Shown: positions 42,375 through 51,278, counted from the stretch's first letter. The stretch is DNA of 64,000 nt from an uncultured Roseicyclus sp. (GCA_947500415.1 CANMRT010000004.1:124001-188000), one strand, 5' to 3'. The notes: a model not told the origin generated them from the sequence alone. Made by a program: numbers and translations.

Positions 42375-43952
42375 ATGCCCGCGACGGGACAGGAACTACC
42401 CATTGATGAATCCGCCACTGCGACGCAGATGGCCGAAACGATCTTCGGACCGGGCACGACGGTTAATTCCGCGAGCTACACGGGCTGGAGTGAGTCGTCG
42501 GGTATCTACACCAATGGCGACAGTGTCTCCAACGCGCTGACCCCTTCGGACACGGGTGTGATCCTGTCTACCGGCCGTGCAAGCGACATCACGCGGTCAA
42601 ACGGCGATCCGAACCGCCAGACAAACGAGTCCACGAATACGTCGGGTCCCAACAACGACGCCGATTTCAACGCGCTGGCCGGTGGCTCCACGTACGATGC
42701 ATCGTTCCTGGAGGTGAATTTCACCCCCACGACTGATTTCATCACGATGCAGTTCACCTTCGCATCAGAAGAATATCCGGAGTATTCCGGCTCGATCTAC
42801 AACGATGCGGTTGGTGTCTGGATCAATGGGCAACTGGTAACCTCCCCTACCGTGAACGTGACGCAGATCAACTCGGTCAACCAGACCGAGAATGCGACGC
42901 TGTTCAACAACAACACCAATGACGACTACAACACCGAAATGGACGGATTCACGGTGACCTTGTCGCTGCTGATCCCAGTCAACGCTGGCATTCCCAATGA
43001 CATCAAGATCGGCATCGCCGATGTAGGCGATTCCAGCTACGACAGCTCGGTCCTGATTGCGGCTGACTCTATTCAGGGCGAATTCATCGCCTACGACGAT
43101 GCAATCACGCGCCAGGAAACCATCACCGGCATCCTCGACGTATTGGCCAATGACCCAACAAGCGGTGGCATTGCCTTCATTACACATATCAACGGGATCG
43201 AGGTCAGCCCTGGCGATACGATCACGCTGTCGTCGGGCCATGAGATCACGTTGCTGTTGGATGGAACGCTTGAGATCGTTCCACCGGCGACCCAGACCGG
43301 CCTTACAGGGCCTGAGACTATCAACTTCACCTACACGGCCGACGATGGGACCGGCATCACCGACACCGCCTTTGTCACGGTCACGGCGATCCCGTGTTTC
43401 GTGCGCGGCACGATGATCCTGACCGAAGATGGTGAGAAACCTGTCGAGGATCTGCGCCCCGGCGACATGATCGAGACCCGCGACAACGGCCTGCAGCCGA
43501 TCCGTTGGATTGGGACCCGCAAAATCGCGGCAGAAGGGCGCTTTGCGCCTGTGGTGATCGAAGCTGGCACCTTTGGGATGCACCGCCGTCTGGTCGTCTC
43601 GCCCCAGCACCGCGTCATGCTGACCCATTGGATGGCCGAGCTGATGTTCGGCGAAGATGAGGTTCTGGTCGCCGCCAAGGACTTGGTCAACGAATGCTCC
43701 GTCCGCGTCCTGGAAGGCGGGGAGGTGGAATACTTCCATCTGCTGTTCGACAAGCACCAGATCATCTGGTCCGAGGGGCTGGCCACTGAAAGCTTCCTGC
43801 CCGGTCCCACAGTCATGAACGATCTGGACGCAGACGTGCAGGATGAAGTCCTGACGCTGTTCCCTGAAATCGACCCCGCCACCAAGACCGGGTACGGCCC
43901 TGCCGCCCGGCTGCCATTGCGGGGGTTTGAGGCCCGCGCGATGCTGGGTTGA
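42375..43952 (+). CDS. Choice-of-anchor L domain and Hint_2 domain surface protein
   Basis: The 525-residue protein has three parts. Residues 1-240 resemble a choice-of-anchor L domain (TGVILSTGRASDI, then FTFASEEYPEYSGSIYNDAVGVWING). Residues 245-335 form a VCBS/cadherin-like beta domain (DVLANDPTSGG, TYTADDGTGITDTAFVTV). From Cys341 a Hint_2 domain follows: PCFVRGTMILTEDGEKPVEDLRPGD, LQPIRWIGTR, and VSPQHRVML with the block-B His. Hint domains self-cleave or rearrange at the N-terminal Cys; here it could release or attach the adhesive N-terminal part. No signal peptide is visible, so export may be by a type I system. Confidence 0.85.
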   Translation: MPATGQELPIDESATATQMAETIFGPGTTVNSASYTGWSESSGIYTNGDSVSNALTPSDTGVILSTGRASDITRSNGDPNRQTNESTNTSGPNNDADFNALAGGSTYDASFLEVNFTPTTDFITMQFTFASEEYPEYSGSIYNDAVGVWINGQLVTSPTVNVTQINSVNQTENATLFNNNTNDDYNTEMDGFTVTLSLLIPVNAGIPNDIKIGIADVGDSSYDSSVLIAADSIQGEFIAYDDAITRQETITGILDVLANDPTSGGIAFITHINGIEVSPGDTITLSSGHEITLLLDGTLEIVPPATQTGLTGPETINFTYTADDGTGITDTAFVTVTAIPCFVRGTMILTEDGEKPVEDLRPGDMIETRDNGLQPIRWIGTRKIAAEGRFAPVVIEAGTFGMHRRLVVSPQHRVMLTHWMAELMFGEDEVLVAAKDLVNECSVRVLEGGEVEYFHLLFDKHQIIWSEGLATESFLPGPTVMNDLDADVQDEVLTLFPEIDPATKTGYGPAARLPLRGFEARAMLG

Positions 43953-43969
43953 GCGGGGCACAAGAGCAG

Positions 43970-45019
43970 ATGTCGTGGCAAGCCGTATGGAATGAGGGGC
44001 GCATCGTTCAGATGCCTCCGTGCGACTGCGACAAACCCCTGCGCGGCATGACCCTTTGGCTTGAGATGGTAGGCCCCCGCCGGCCGCCGCCCAAACGCGG
44101 GCGTGGTCGGGTCCGCCCGGTGCCTTTGCGCTTGTGGCGTGGACGGGCCAGCGCGCCGGACCGCGCAATCACGCTTTACCTGATGCCGGACAACGCCCTG
44201 CGCTTGGTCCATGGCGACATCGACCTGTGTTCGGACCCCGAAATGATGCGGGCCGGGGAGACGGTGGGCATTCGCTACGTCACCTGTGCATTGGGGCGTC
44301 AGGATGCACTGGAGATCACGAATTTCGATCAGGGGCGCACCCAGATCCTGCGCGCGGGCTTTGCCAGTGTGACAACTCTGGAAGAAGCCATCCCAAGTCA
44401 CGAAGGCTACCTGAAGGTCGCCCATATCGCGGCCGTTGCAAGCGAGCATATTCCCGCAACGGATCTTCCGGGGATCGAAAGCGGCGCAATCGTTGCGACG
44501 GCACAGGGGCCGCGGCCCGTCGATGCGCTGCGCGTTGGTGATCTGGTTCTGGACGCGCAGGGTGAGGCCCATCCGCTGCGCTGGATCGACATGCGGCCAC
44601 GGCTTTGCATGGGGCGTACGTCGCCCGTCCGCCTCCGCGCACCTTACTTCGGATTGGCCCGCGACCTTGTGGTCACGCCAGAGACGCGCCTGCTGCAAAC
44701 GGGGCCGATTGTGGACTACCTATGCGGCACCGACGCGGTTCTGGCGCAAGCCGGAGATCTTGCGAACGGGCGCGCGGTGCTACGGGATCGGCGCAAACCG
44801 ATGCGGTTGTTCTTCCACATGATGCTGGATGATCCGACCTGCATCGTGGTTGAAAACTGCCCCGTTGAGACGGCCCATCTGGGTGATGTCATGGCACTGG
44901 GCGATCCACAGATTGGCCCGGCCGCGGCCCCGGCGACCGGCGATGTGACACCGTCGCTACCATTGCTGGATCGCGCCGCCGCGCGGGCGCTTATCACGGC
45001 CCATTCGCGGGCGGCTTAG
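43970..45019 (+). CDS. Degenerate Hint_2-domain protein, partner of upstream Hint gene
   Basis: The protein has about 349 residues. The C-terminal half aligns with the Hint domain of the upstream gene: PGIESGAIVATAQGPRPVDALRVGD, HPLRWIDMRP, VVTPETRLLQTG. The catalytic Cys is replaced by Gly (about residue 168) and the block-B His by Glu-Thr, so autoprocessing should be lost. The N-terminal half has a CDC motif and GRASAPDRAITLYLMPDNAL of unknown fold. ATG 43970 is chosen (AAGAG upstream); a TTG at 43949 overlapping the preceding stop is possible. It probably works with, or was derived from, the preceding protein. Confidence 0.75.
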   Translation: MSWQAVWNEGRIVQMPPCDCDKPLRGMTLWLEMVGPRRPPPKRGRGRVRPVPLRLWRGRASAPDRAITLYLMPDNALRLVHGDIDLCSDPEMMRAGETVGIRYVTCALGRQDALEITNFDQGRTQILRAGFASVTTLEEAIPSHEGYLKVAHIAAVASEHIPATDLPGIESGAIVATAQGPRPVDALRVGDLVLDAQGEAHPLRWIDMRPRLCMGRTSPVRLRAPYFGLARDLVVTPETRLLQTGPIVDYLCGTDAVLAQAGDLANGRAVLRDRRKPMRLFFHMMLDDPTCIVVENCPVETAHLGDVMALGDPQIGPAAAPATGDVTPSLPLLDRAAARALITAHSRAA

Positions 45020-45369
45020 GCCTTTTCCTCGCCCTCGAAGAACGGCGTCATCTGCACGACGATCACCGCATTCTCGGCCCGGGCCCGATCCATCAGGGCG
45101 CGTTCCTCGTCATTGATCTCATCGCCTTGCGCCGCACGCTCAGCCTCGGTGCCGTAGCCCGTCACATCGAGCGGCGCGAGGTCGGCCTGCTTCAACACGG
45201 CAACGGTCTCGCGCACGGCCTCGGCCTCATCCACACCGCTGGCAAAGCACAGCAGCCCCGCCCCGGTTGACCCATCGGGCAGGCCATCGCCGTCCTTGCG
45301 GCCGACCTGGACCAACAGAGTGTAGACGTGATGCTTCGCTTTGGGTTTTTTGGGTTTGTCTTGCGACAT
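45016..45369 (-). CDS. Small protein of unknown function
   Basis: The 117-residue protein starts MSQDKPKKPKAKHHVYTLLVQVGRKDGD with a Lys-rich head. A compact domain follows with GAGLLCFASGVDEAEAVRETVAVLKQADLAPLDVTGYGT. It has no membrane segment or signal peptide. Its start lies four bases after the stop of the YeaQ-like gene, so the two are co-transcribed. Its end overlaps the convergent Hint gene by four bases. No family is recognised. Confidence 0.7.
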   Translation of the reverse strand: MSQDKPKKPKAKHHVYTLLVQVGRKDGDGLPDGSTGAGLLCFASGVDEAEAVRETVAVLKQADLAPLDVTGYGTEAERAAQGDEINDEERALMDRARAENAVIVVQMTPFFEGEEKA

Positions 45370-45373
45370 TTCC

Positions 45374-45625
45374 TTACCGGCCCCGCACAAGGCGCACGAG
45401 GCCAATCAAAAGACAGGCCCCGACAAGGCCCGCAAAGCCTTGGGATACCCATGTTGGTGATGTCGTGACGCCCACAAGACCCAGCGCAAACCGCCCGACA
45501 ATGGCCCCGATGATTCCCAGAATGACATTCATCAATAGGCCAGTGTTGGCCCCCATGATGCGCGAGGCAATCCACCCGGCCAAGCCACCTACAAAGATCG
45601 CCGCAATCCAGCCCAGTCCTTGCAT
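45374..45625 (-). CDS. GlsB/YeaQ/YmgE family stress-associated membrane protein
   Basis: The 83-residue protein has three hydrophobic helices: GWIAAIFVGGLAGWIASRIMG, NVILGIIGAIVGRFALGLVG and GFAGLVGACLLIGLVRLV. This is the transglycosylase-associated (YeaQ/YmgE) family, often induced by stress, function unknown. ATG 45625 is the only sensible start. Confidence 0.9.
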   Translation of the reverse strand: MQGLGWIAAIFVGGLAGWIASRIMGANTGLLMNVILGIIGAIVGRFALGLVGVTTSPTWVSQGFAGLVGACLLIGLVRLVRGR

Positions 45626-45663
45626 GTTACCCTCCTACTGTGTCGATCAAGTGCGCACGGCAC

Positions 45664-46122
45664 TCATTTCGATTGCTGGTCGTCATTGTTTTGCGCCTTC
45701 TGCGGAGCGGGCCGAGGACGAACAAGCAGAGAGCTGACTGCCAGTCCGATTGCCGCAGACAATAGCGCGAAAAGCGACAGACGGACACCGCTGGCCGCCC
45801 TCGAGCGTTCGTTGCCTGCGCCAATCAGATCGAAAAAAGAATCCAACAGCCAAATGCCAAACACATTGGCGAACAAGGCATCGAATGCCCACAGCAGGAA
45901 TAGGCCGCCGAAGAACGCCAGTGCGCCAATAAATACGGCATCCCCCCAAGAATACATCAAAGCACTGACCAAGATCGCGGCGCCCCATCCCAAGCCGATC
46001 ATCCAAATGGCGTTGGCGAACCACCCCCCCGAGATCGACAGGTAGATAAAAAGGGATTCGAACCCGATAAGAGCCGCGACAATTGCCACCCCCGTCAATA
46101 CGGCGCCAAAAAAATCGCTCAT
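45664..46122 (-). CDS. Small integral membrane protein of unknown function
   Basis: The 152-residue protein has five hydrophobic segments (from FFGAVLTGVAIVAALIGFESLFIYL to LSLFALLSAAIGLAVSSLLV) and a polar, Gln/Asp-rich tail (PRPAPQKAQNNDDQQSK). No family is recognised. It is transcribed towards the YeaQ-like gene with a 38-base gap; two abutting palindromes lie in its promoter region. Confidence 0.7.
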   Translation of the reverse strand: MSDFFGAVLTGVAIVAALIGFESLFIYLSISGGWFANAIWMIGLGWGAAILVSALMYSWGDAVFIGALAFFGGLFLLWAFDALFANVFGIWLLDSFFDLIGAGNERSRAASGVRLSLFALLSAAIGLAVSSLLVRPRPAPQKAQNNDDQQSK

Positions 46123-46152
46123 GCTGTTCTAGCTCACACGCGTCGGTTCACT

Positions 46153-46171
46153 CACTGCAGTGTCAATTGAC
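46153..46171. promoter_or_regulatory. Two abutting 10-bp palindromes
   Basis: CACTGCAGTG (46153-46162) and GTCAATTGAC (46162-46171) share one base. They lie between the dapD stop and the start of the membrane-protein gene at 46122, 31-50 bases upstream of the latter, in promoter position. Confidence 0.3.
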
Positions 46172-46184
46172 GTTGCCACAATGG

Positions 46185-47012
46185 TCAATCCCGCAGCAAC
46201 TCGTTGATCGAGGTCTTCGACCGCGTCTGCGCATCCACCCGTTTCACGATCACGGCGCAGTAGAGGTTGATGCCGTTCTTCGAGGGCATCGAGCCCGCCA
46301 CCACGACGGAGCCTGCGGGCACTTCGCCGTACGACACATTGCCGGTCTCGCGGTCCACGATCTTGGTGGATTTGCCGATGAACACGCCCATGCCAAGTAC
46401 CGAGCCCTCACGCACGATGCAGCCTTCGACAACTTCGGACCGCGCCCCGATGAAGCAATCGTCTTCGATGATCGTGGGGCCTGCCTGCATCGGCTCCAAC
46501 ACGCCGCCAATGCCGACGCCGCCGGACAGGTGCACGTTCTTGCCGATCTGCGCGCAGCTTCCCACGGTGGCCCATGTGTCGACCATCGTGCCGCTATCCA
46601 CATAAGCGCCGAGGTTCACGAAGGACGGCATCAGCACCACGCCGGGTGCGATATAGGCAGACTTGCGGACCACGCAGTTGGGCACCGCGCGGAAGCCCGC
46701 AGCGCCCCATTCATTCTCGCCCCAGCCCTTCCACTTGCTGTCGACCTTGTCCCACCAGGATCCGCCCTGGGCCGAGCCGCCCTGCATCTCCATATCCTTC
46801 AGGCGGAAGCCCAGCAGCACGGCCTTCTTGGCCCACTGGTTCACATGCCAATCGCCGCTGTCCTGCTTTTCCGCCACCCGCAGCGAGCCGCTGTCCAGCG
46901 CATTCAGCGTGTCTTCGATGGCTTCACGGGTCTCACCAGTCGTGGCAGGCGTGATCTGATCGCGGGCGTCCCACGCGGCTTCAATGGCGGTTTCCAGTTG
47001 AGCGTTGGACAT
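46185..47012 (-). CDS. dapD: Tetrahydrodipicolinate N-succinyltransferase
   Basis: The 275-residue enzyme has left-handed beta-helix hexapeptide repeats in the second half ([21 protein letters not shown] region, [30 protein letters not shown] region), and [11 protein letters not shown] upstream. Its ATG at 47012 gives the usual N-terminus [19 protein letters not shown]. It catalyses succinylation of tetrahydrodipicolinate in the succinylase branch of lysine/diaminopimelate synthesis. dapE of the same branch is at 40819. An in-frame extension beyond 47012 is not conserved-looking. Confidence 0.96.
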   Translation of the reverse strand: MSNAQLETAIEAAWDARDQITPATTGETREAIEDTLNALDSGSLRVAEKQDSGDWHVNQWAKKAVLLGFRLKDMEMQGGSAQGGSWWDKVDSKWKGWGENEWGAAGFRAVPNCVVRKSAYIAPGVVLMPSFVNLGAYVDSGTMVDTWATVGSCAQIGKNVHLSGGVGIGGVLEPMQAGPTIIEDDCFIGARSEVVEGCIVREGSVLGMGVFIGKSTKIVDRETGNVSYGEVPAGSVVVAGSMPSKNGINLYCAVIVKRVDAQTRSKTSINELLRD

Positions 47013-47144
47013 GGGGCGGGGTTCCTGATCCTGAAGAAGAATTGCTTGCGGCGCTATAGCTTTGGAGGCCGTGCGAGTCCATCCGCCGGGCCTGAGCAGT
47101 AGTCCCACACGCCCCTTGCCGTGTGGACGATGGTGTGTTGAAAC

Positions 47145-47552
47145 TTGCCGAGTCACTTGATCAAGAAAGCTAACCCCTTGCCAAATAGATCGATTTCCCT
47201 CGCGGCGCTGGCCGCCCTCGCCCTTTCTGCCTGCGTTGCCGCGCCGACCAATTTCGTCGGGCCCACCGTCACGCCCCCAACCGTCAATTCCACCGACAGC
47301 CCGCTTCGCCTGCAACTGGCGGACCGCAGCATTCGCAGCGATGTGTTTGCCGGGCAGCTGGACGCCAACGGTCTGATCCGGGGCAGCCACGACATCTATG
47401 GCAGCGGCGGCAACTGGTCCGTGGAGGGTGACAACCTGTGCCTGATCTTCGGATACACCTACCAGGCCTGCGGCTTCGCGCAGTTATCCAACGGGGTTCT
47501 GCTGCATTACTCCGAGCCCGGCAGCATACCCATCGGGTACGACTACCAGTAA
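47145..47552 (+). CDS. Small putative lipoprotein, copy 1 of a tandem pair
   Basis: The frame has up to 135 residues with a lipobox LALSAC (Cys30), followed by a Pro/Thr-rich linker and a compact domain: [29 protein letters not shown], then [24 protein letters not shown]. The two cysteines can pair. No ATG is available, so a TTG at 47145, 47157 or 47178 must be used and the exact start is uncertain. The mature part is clearly related to the next gene. Likely outer-membrane or periplasmic; function unknown. Confidence 0.65.
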   Translation: MPSHLIKKANPLPNRSISLAALAALALSACVAAPTNFVGPTVTPPTVNSTDSPLRLQLADRSIRSDVFAGQLDANGLIRGSHDIYGSGGNWSVEGDNLCLIFGYTYQACGFAQLSNGVLLHYSEPGSIPIGYDYQ

Positions 47553-47632
47553 CGGACATAAATCCAGCGGGGCACGCGCCACCACAGGATACCGCTTGCC
47601 CGCGGATTTTCGGCTCTATCCACAGAAAGATC

Positions 47633-48040
47633 ATGACTATGCGTTTCCTACTTTCCCTTCTTGCTGTCCCTACCCTTGTCGGATGTGTCACCGTATCAGC
47701 CGTTGGGCCTATTCCTGTTGGGACAGGCGGTGGCGGCGTGACGGCGCCCCCCAGCACGCTGCAAAGCCAGCTTGCAGGCCGGGGGCTGGCCGCCGGCTAC
47801 GGGGCCGTTGGGATTGAGTTGAACGCCGACGGATCGCTTGCTTCGGTGGTCGCGGGGCAGGTCTCTGGCGGATCTTGGACAACGTCAGGCAATACCATTT
47901 GCCTCTATGGCGCGGATCAGGCACTTGCCGCAGTCTACAGCTCGCCCCCCGGCAACTGCTTCGTGGCGACCGTCACGGCACAGCACGTTGTTTTGCTTAG
48001 TCAGGCAAGCGGCGCATCGCACCGTTTCGTCCTTATTTGA
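47633..48040 (+). CDS. Small putative lipoprotein, copy 2 of a tandem pair
   Basis: The 135-residue protein has a signal peptide and lipobox LVGC (TMRFLLSLLAVPTLVGC). The mature domain STLQSQLAGRGLAAGYGAVGIELNADGSL followed by GGSWTTSGNTICLYG matches the upstream protein in order and spacing: L-x-G-x-L-x-A-D/N-G, then GG-x-W, then C-L-x-(F/Y)-G, with a second Cys later. ATG 47633 has AGAAAGA upstream; ATG 47639 is also possible. An 80-base gap separates the copies; a hairpin terminator follows at 48073. Confidence 0.75.
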   Translation: MTMRFLLSLLAVPTLVGCVTVSAVGPIPVGTGGGGVTAPPSTLQSQLAGRGLAAGYGAVGIELNADGSLASVVAGQVSGGSWTTSGNTICLYGADQALAAVYSSPPGNCFVATVTAQHVVLLSQASGASHRFVLI

Positions 48041-48072
48041 AGAGCGTGTGAGTGAGGCAGCCTTGCAGAGGT

Positions 48073-48090
48073 CTTTGTGAATGCACAAAG
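48073..48090. terminator. Hairpin between convergent genes
   Basis: CTTTGTG pairs perfectly with CACAAAG around an AATG loop. It is placed between the second lipoprotein gene and the convergent acyltransferase gene and could serve both. Confidence 0.45.
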
Positions 48091-48119
48091 GGAAGCCGAC
48101 TTGGCGCATGTGACGCGGC

Positions 48120-48833
48120 CTAGACCTCGGCCCCGGGCCAGTGGGGCGGGGCGTTGAAGCGTTCTTCCAGATCGCGGTTGAACTCTTCCAGGCTGACGTC
48201 GGTGTTCAAACCACCCTCAACCGCCTCAATGGAAATGCCAACGTGCCGCCGCCCCTTTCTGATGCCCAGAAAGCTCCAGAACAGATCGCGGATGGAATGG
48301 TCGTACTTGCTCAGCCCCTGGATGCGCAGGATCATCACGGGGCAATCGGGAATGGCCTTCAGCGTGTCGTAGGCGCCGCTGAAATGGGGTTGGATGATTT
48401 CGCGTGCCTGGCGCTTGGCCTGCCCACCGGGGAACAGCAGCACGAGCTTTCCGCTGTGAATGGTGCGCGTGACCTTGTCCAAGGCCCAGGCTTTGCGCTC
48501 GGACCGCTTCTCTGCCGGCCAGCTTTTCGGTGACGACAGCGGGATGCAGCCCGATGGCATCAGAACCGGATACTGCGCCGGGTGGTAATATTCGTTGTAG
48601 TGAACCGCAGGCAGCACGCGCCGCGTTGGATAAAGCAGCGAGGCGACCATCGGGCCATCCAGCCGCGTCACATGGGTCGCCAAGATTAGCCCATGGGGCA
48701 TTGTCTGAAGCAGGTGCTTGTTCGAGATGCTGATGTTGTAAAACAGCCCGAAGTACGTTCGAAGGCAGATGAAGAAGAAGTGGCGTATAACCCGTCCGAG
48801 GGTCGCATCCAGAAACCGGAGAATTGCCGTCAT
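48120..48833 (-). CDS. PlsC-like acyltransferase
   Basis: The 237-residue protein has an N-terminal hydrophobic stretch (RVIRHFFFICLRTYFGLFYNI) and the acyltransferase HX4D motif at His54-Asp59 (THVTRLDG). A later LVLLFPGGQAKRQA corresponds to the usual EGTRS-type block, here changed to PGGQ. It probably transfers an acyl chain to a lysophospholipid or related acceptor at the inner membrane. The changed third block makes the exact substrate uncertain. Confidence 0.75.
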   Translation of the reverse strand: MTAILRFLDATLGRVIRHFFFICLRTYFGLFYNISISNKHLLQTMPHGLILATHVTRLDGPMVASLLYPTRRVLPAVHYNEYYHPAQYPVLMPSGCIPLSSPKSWPAEKRSERKAWALDKVTRTIHSGKLVLLFPGGQAKRQAREIIQPHFSGAYDTLKAIPDCPVMILRIQGLSKYDHSIRDLFWSFLGIRKGRRHVGISIEAVEGGLNTDVSLEEFNRDLEERFNAPPHWPGAEV

Positions 48834-48908
48834 TGATGTGTCCAGTTGCCGCTCTGCCCTGCGTAAGGCTATACGCGTTCATCAAACCCGCAACTACGGA
48901 AATCCGTA

Positions 48909-49748
48909 ATGAAAGACGACCGCAAACCCTTCCGCGATGCCCATCAGGACATCGCCTACGCGAAATCGCTACCGGACACGCCGCAAGCGCAATCGCCCGC
49001 ATATCGTCTGGCCTTTGCCGATGACGATTTCCTGTGCCGGGATGAGCTGCGACCAGTCCGTCTGCAGCTTGAGCTTCTGAAGCCAGAACTTGGCCTCGAC
49101 GCGCATGGGATCAAATCGACCATCGTGCTGTTTGGCGGCGCGCGTATTCCCCGCCCCGAGGACCGCGACGGTGCCCGCAGCGAAACGCTGCGCGATATGT
49201 CGAAGTACTATGAGGAAGCGCGTGAATTTGCCCGTGTCATTACCGAGCGTTCGGTGGAATCGGGCTGCACCGAGAATGTCGTCGTCACAGGCGGTGGCCC
49301 CGGTGTGATGGAGGCGGGTAACCGCGGCGCGCAGGATGCGGGCGGCTGTTCCATCGGCCTCAACATCGTGTTGCCCCACGAGCAGGAGCCGAACCACTAC
49401 ATCACGCCAGAGCTCTGCTTCAACTTCCACTACTTCGCAATCCGCAAAATGCACTTCCTGATGCGCGCCAAGGCCATCGCGGTCTTCCCCGGCGGGTTTG
49501 GTACAATGGACGAGACATTCGAGGCGCTGACGCTGATCCAGACAGGCCGGATGGAGCAGGTGCCTGTCCTGCTGTTCGGGGAAGACTTCTGGCGCGAGAT
49601 CGTGAACTGGGATGCGCTTGTACGCGCAGGCACGATCTCAGCCGACGACCTGAATCTGTTCCGCTTTGTCGAAACGGCGCAGGACGCGTTGGATGTGATC
49701 GACAACTGGGAATTGTCAGGCAAGCGCGGCGAAATTCCGGGGCGCTAG
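48909..49748 (+). CDS. LOG family protein (TIGR00730-like)
   Basis: The 279-residue protein has the LOG motifs: IVLFGGARIP at the start of the fold, VVVTGGGPGVMEAGNRGAQDAG, and PGGFGTMDE (194-202). Many such proteins are nucleotide 5'-monophosphate phosphoribohydrolases (the cytokinin-activating reaction in plants and some bacteria). This is the longer bacterial form with an N-terminal extension of about 65 residues. The purine-salvage genes are 9 kb away, so a shared pathway is speculative. Confidence 0.9.
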   Translation: MKDDRKPFRDAHQDIAYAKSLPDTPQAQSPAYRLAFADDDFLCRDELRPVRLQLELLKPELGLDAHGIKSTIVLFGGARIPRPEDRDGARSETLRDMSKYYEEAREFARVITERSVESGCTENVVVTGGGPGVMEAGNRGAQDAGGCSIGLNIVLPHEQEPNHYITPELCFNFHYFAIRKMHFLMRAKAIAVFPGGFGTMDETFEALTLIQTGRMEQVPVLLFGEDFWREIVNWDALVRAGTISADDLNLFRFVETAQDALDVIDNWELSGKRGEIPGR

Positions 49749-49756
49749 AGACACGG

Positions 49757-49782
49757 AAGGCGCGCCGGATCCGGCGCGCCTT
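49757..49782. terminator. Bidirectional terminator (perfect 26-bp palindrome)
   Basis: AAGGCGCGCCGGA is followed at once by its exact reverse complement, which ends in TT. It lies between the convergent LOG gene and the first of the beta-barrel genes, nine bases after the former stop. The hairpin would be very stable on either strand. Confidence 0.7.
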
Positions 49783-49799
49783 GTCGGGACGTATTCCCT

Positions 49800-50417
49800 T
49801 TAGAACGTGAAGGCGACGTTCAAACCAAATGTTGTCACTTCATATTCAAGGCCTGGCGCAACTTCGAAATCATCGAATGTGTTCTGCAAGACCTCTGCGC
49901 CGACCATCACTCGGTCGCTGACGCGGTAATCCACGCCAAAACCGTAGAACATTCCGGACCCCTCAAAGGACGCGGCGAAATTGGTAAGCTGCAATTGTGC
50001 AGTGCCTGCCGTGCCGTAGATCAGGATATCGCCTAGGTCATAGCCGATCTCTCCGCCGATGCGGGTGATCTCCACATCGATGTCACCCGGCCCGATAATG
50101 ATTACGCCCGGCGCGACAAATGTCCGATCCAGCGATCCTGTTACGTAGTCAACTTCGGCCCCGATGACGATGTCGCCAAGATCAAAGCGATACCCTGCGA
50201 AGAGCCCTGAAAATGTCCCCTCATATCCATCAACGGCGTTATCAAATTGGAACGAGTCGAAGCGATCGAACCCCTCAATCTGCACCCCGATGTAAGCGCC
50301 GGTCCAATCCTGTTCGACGGGCACGATTGCGGGCGGGGCGGGTGGAGTGACAAAGCCTGTGGCAAATGCGGGTGATGCGATCGCGAGGGCGACAGCGGAA
50401 ACAGTCAGGCGCAGCAT
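49800..50417 (-). CDS. Outer-membrane beta-barrel protein, copy 1
   Basis: The 205-residue protein has a signal peptide to about residue 19 (ending AFA). Mature sequence: a Pro-rich start PPAPPAIVPVEQDWTGAYIGVQ, then alternating aromatic and glycine strands (GLFAGYRFDLGDIVIGAEVDYV, GEIGYDLGDILIYGTAGTAQL), and a final TTFGLNVAFTF ending in Phe. This is the OmpA-like/OMP_b-brl eight-stranded barrel. It is one of four related genes in a row. Confidence 0.85.
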   Translation of the reverse strand: MLRLTVSAVALAIASPAFATGFVTPPAPPAIVPVEQDWTGAYIGVQIEGFDRFDSFQFDNAVDGYEGTFSGLFAGYRFDLGDIVIGAEVDYVTGSLDRTFVAPGVIIIGPGDIDVEITRIGGEIGYDLGDILIYGTAGTAQLQLTNFAASFEGSGMFYGFGVDYRVSDRVMVGAEVLQNTFDDFEVAPGLEYEVTTFGLNVAFTF

Positions 50418-50588
50418 TTGGGTCTCCGGTGGTGTTGTAGTGCGGCCAATCTAGGCAACTGGTCGCGCACCGTTAAGGCCCCGGACACACGGCCAATATG
50501 ACTGTTGCCGCGCGGCCCCACCAACGCGCTACATGGATCGAGCGGTCCCCTTGGACCACTTGGTACGATGTTTCGAATGTTGACCTGG

Positions 50589-51203
50589 TTAGAACCGGAA
50601 GGCCACGTTCAGGCCGATGGTGCCAAACTCCAGCTCACCCGTCCCGCCGAAGCCCTCAAACCTGTGGTGCAGTGCCTCGACCCCAATTGTCATGCTCTCT
50701 GATACCAGCACGTCCACGCCCGCGCCCCAGAAGTAACCGTCACCATCAAGCGTCGCGCCACTACTTTCCCATTCGATCCACGCGGCCCCGGCGGTGCCAT
50801 AGACCAACACGTTGCCCAGATCGGCGCCAACCTCGCCCCCCAAGCGCAAAAGCGTTGTGCCGATGTCATCATCGGCGATGGGAAAGTTGCCGCCGACCCC
50901 TGCGGCACTGAGGGTTCCGAACATCGCGTCCGCCTCGACACCCAATACCAGCGTTCCAAGATCGTGGCGGTATCCGACAAAGCCGCCGTAGAGCGTGCCT
51001 TCGATATCGGCCAAGGGCGCACCGCCGTCTGACAGAAGGCCGTCGAACAACGCATCCACCTGCCCGCCTGCGTAGAAACCAGTCCAATCGGTGGTCGGCT
51101 GCGGCACAATCAGGGGTGGTGGCGCCGGTTGCGGGGCGTTGCCCCCAGCCAGCACCGGCAGGGGCAAGAGAAGAAGGGCAGTGTTCAATCCGAAACGGCG
51201 CAT
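50589..51203 (-). CDS. Outer-membrane beta-barrel protein, copy 2
   Basis: The protein has about 204 residues from ATG 51203, which has AGGAGA seven bases upstream. Signal peptide to LAG. The mature part has GGNAPQPAPPPLIVPQPTTDWTGFYAGGQVD (Pro-rich start), GFVGYRHDLGTLVLGVEADAM, GEVGADLGNVLVYGTAGAAWI and a final IGLNVAFRF with terminal Phe. It is colinear with copies 1 and 4. Ligand unknown. Confidence 0.85.
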   Translation of the reverse strand: MRRFGLNTALLLLPLPVLAGGNAPQPAPPPLIVPQPTTDWTGFYAGGQVDALFDGLLSDGGAPLADIEGTLYGGFVGYRHDLGTLVLGVEADAMFGTLSAAGVGGNFPIADDDIGTTLLRLGGEVGADLGNVLVYGTAGAAWIEWESSGATLDGDGYFWGAGVDVLVSESMTIGVEALHHRFEGFGGTGELEFGTIGLNVAFRF

Positions 51204-51278
51204 CGAAATCTCCTGAAATAAAATATCCCAGGAGGATAACACGATCAGACCCGATCGTGCATATGCGCCGCGCCCGGC

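Noticed and set aside
42002-42457. Minus-strand frame of 151 codons in the region before the first Hint gene
   Set aside because: It runs through the nested inverted repeat and overlaps the start of the Hint gene; the translation shows no domain.
42765-44698. Two long minus-strand frames opposite the Hint genes
   Set aside because: They lie antisense to well-supported Hint domains; translations lack any recognisable domain.
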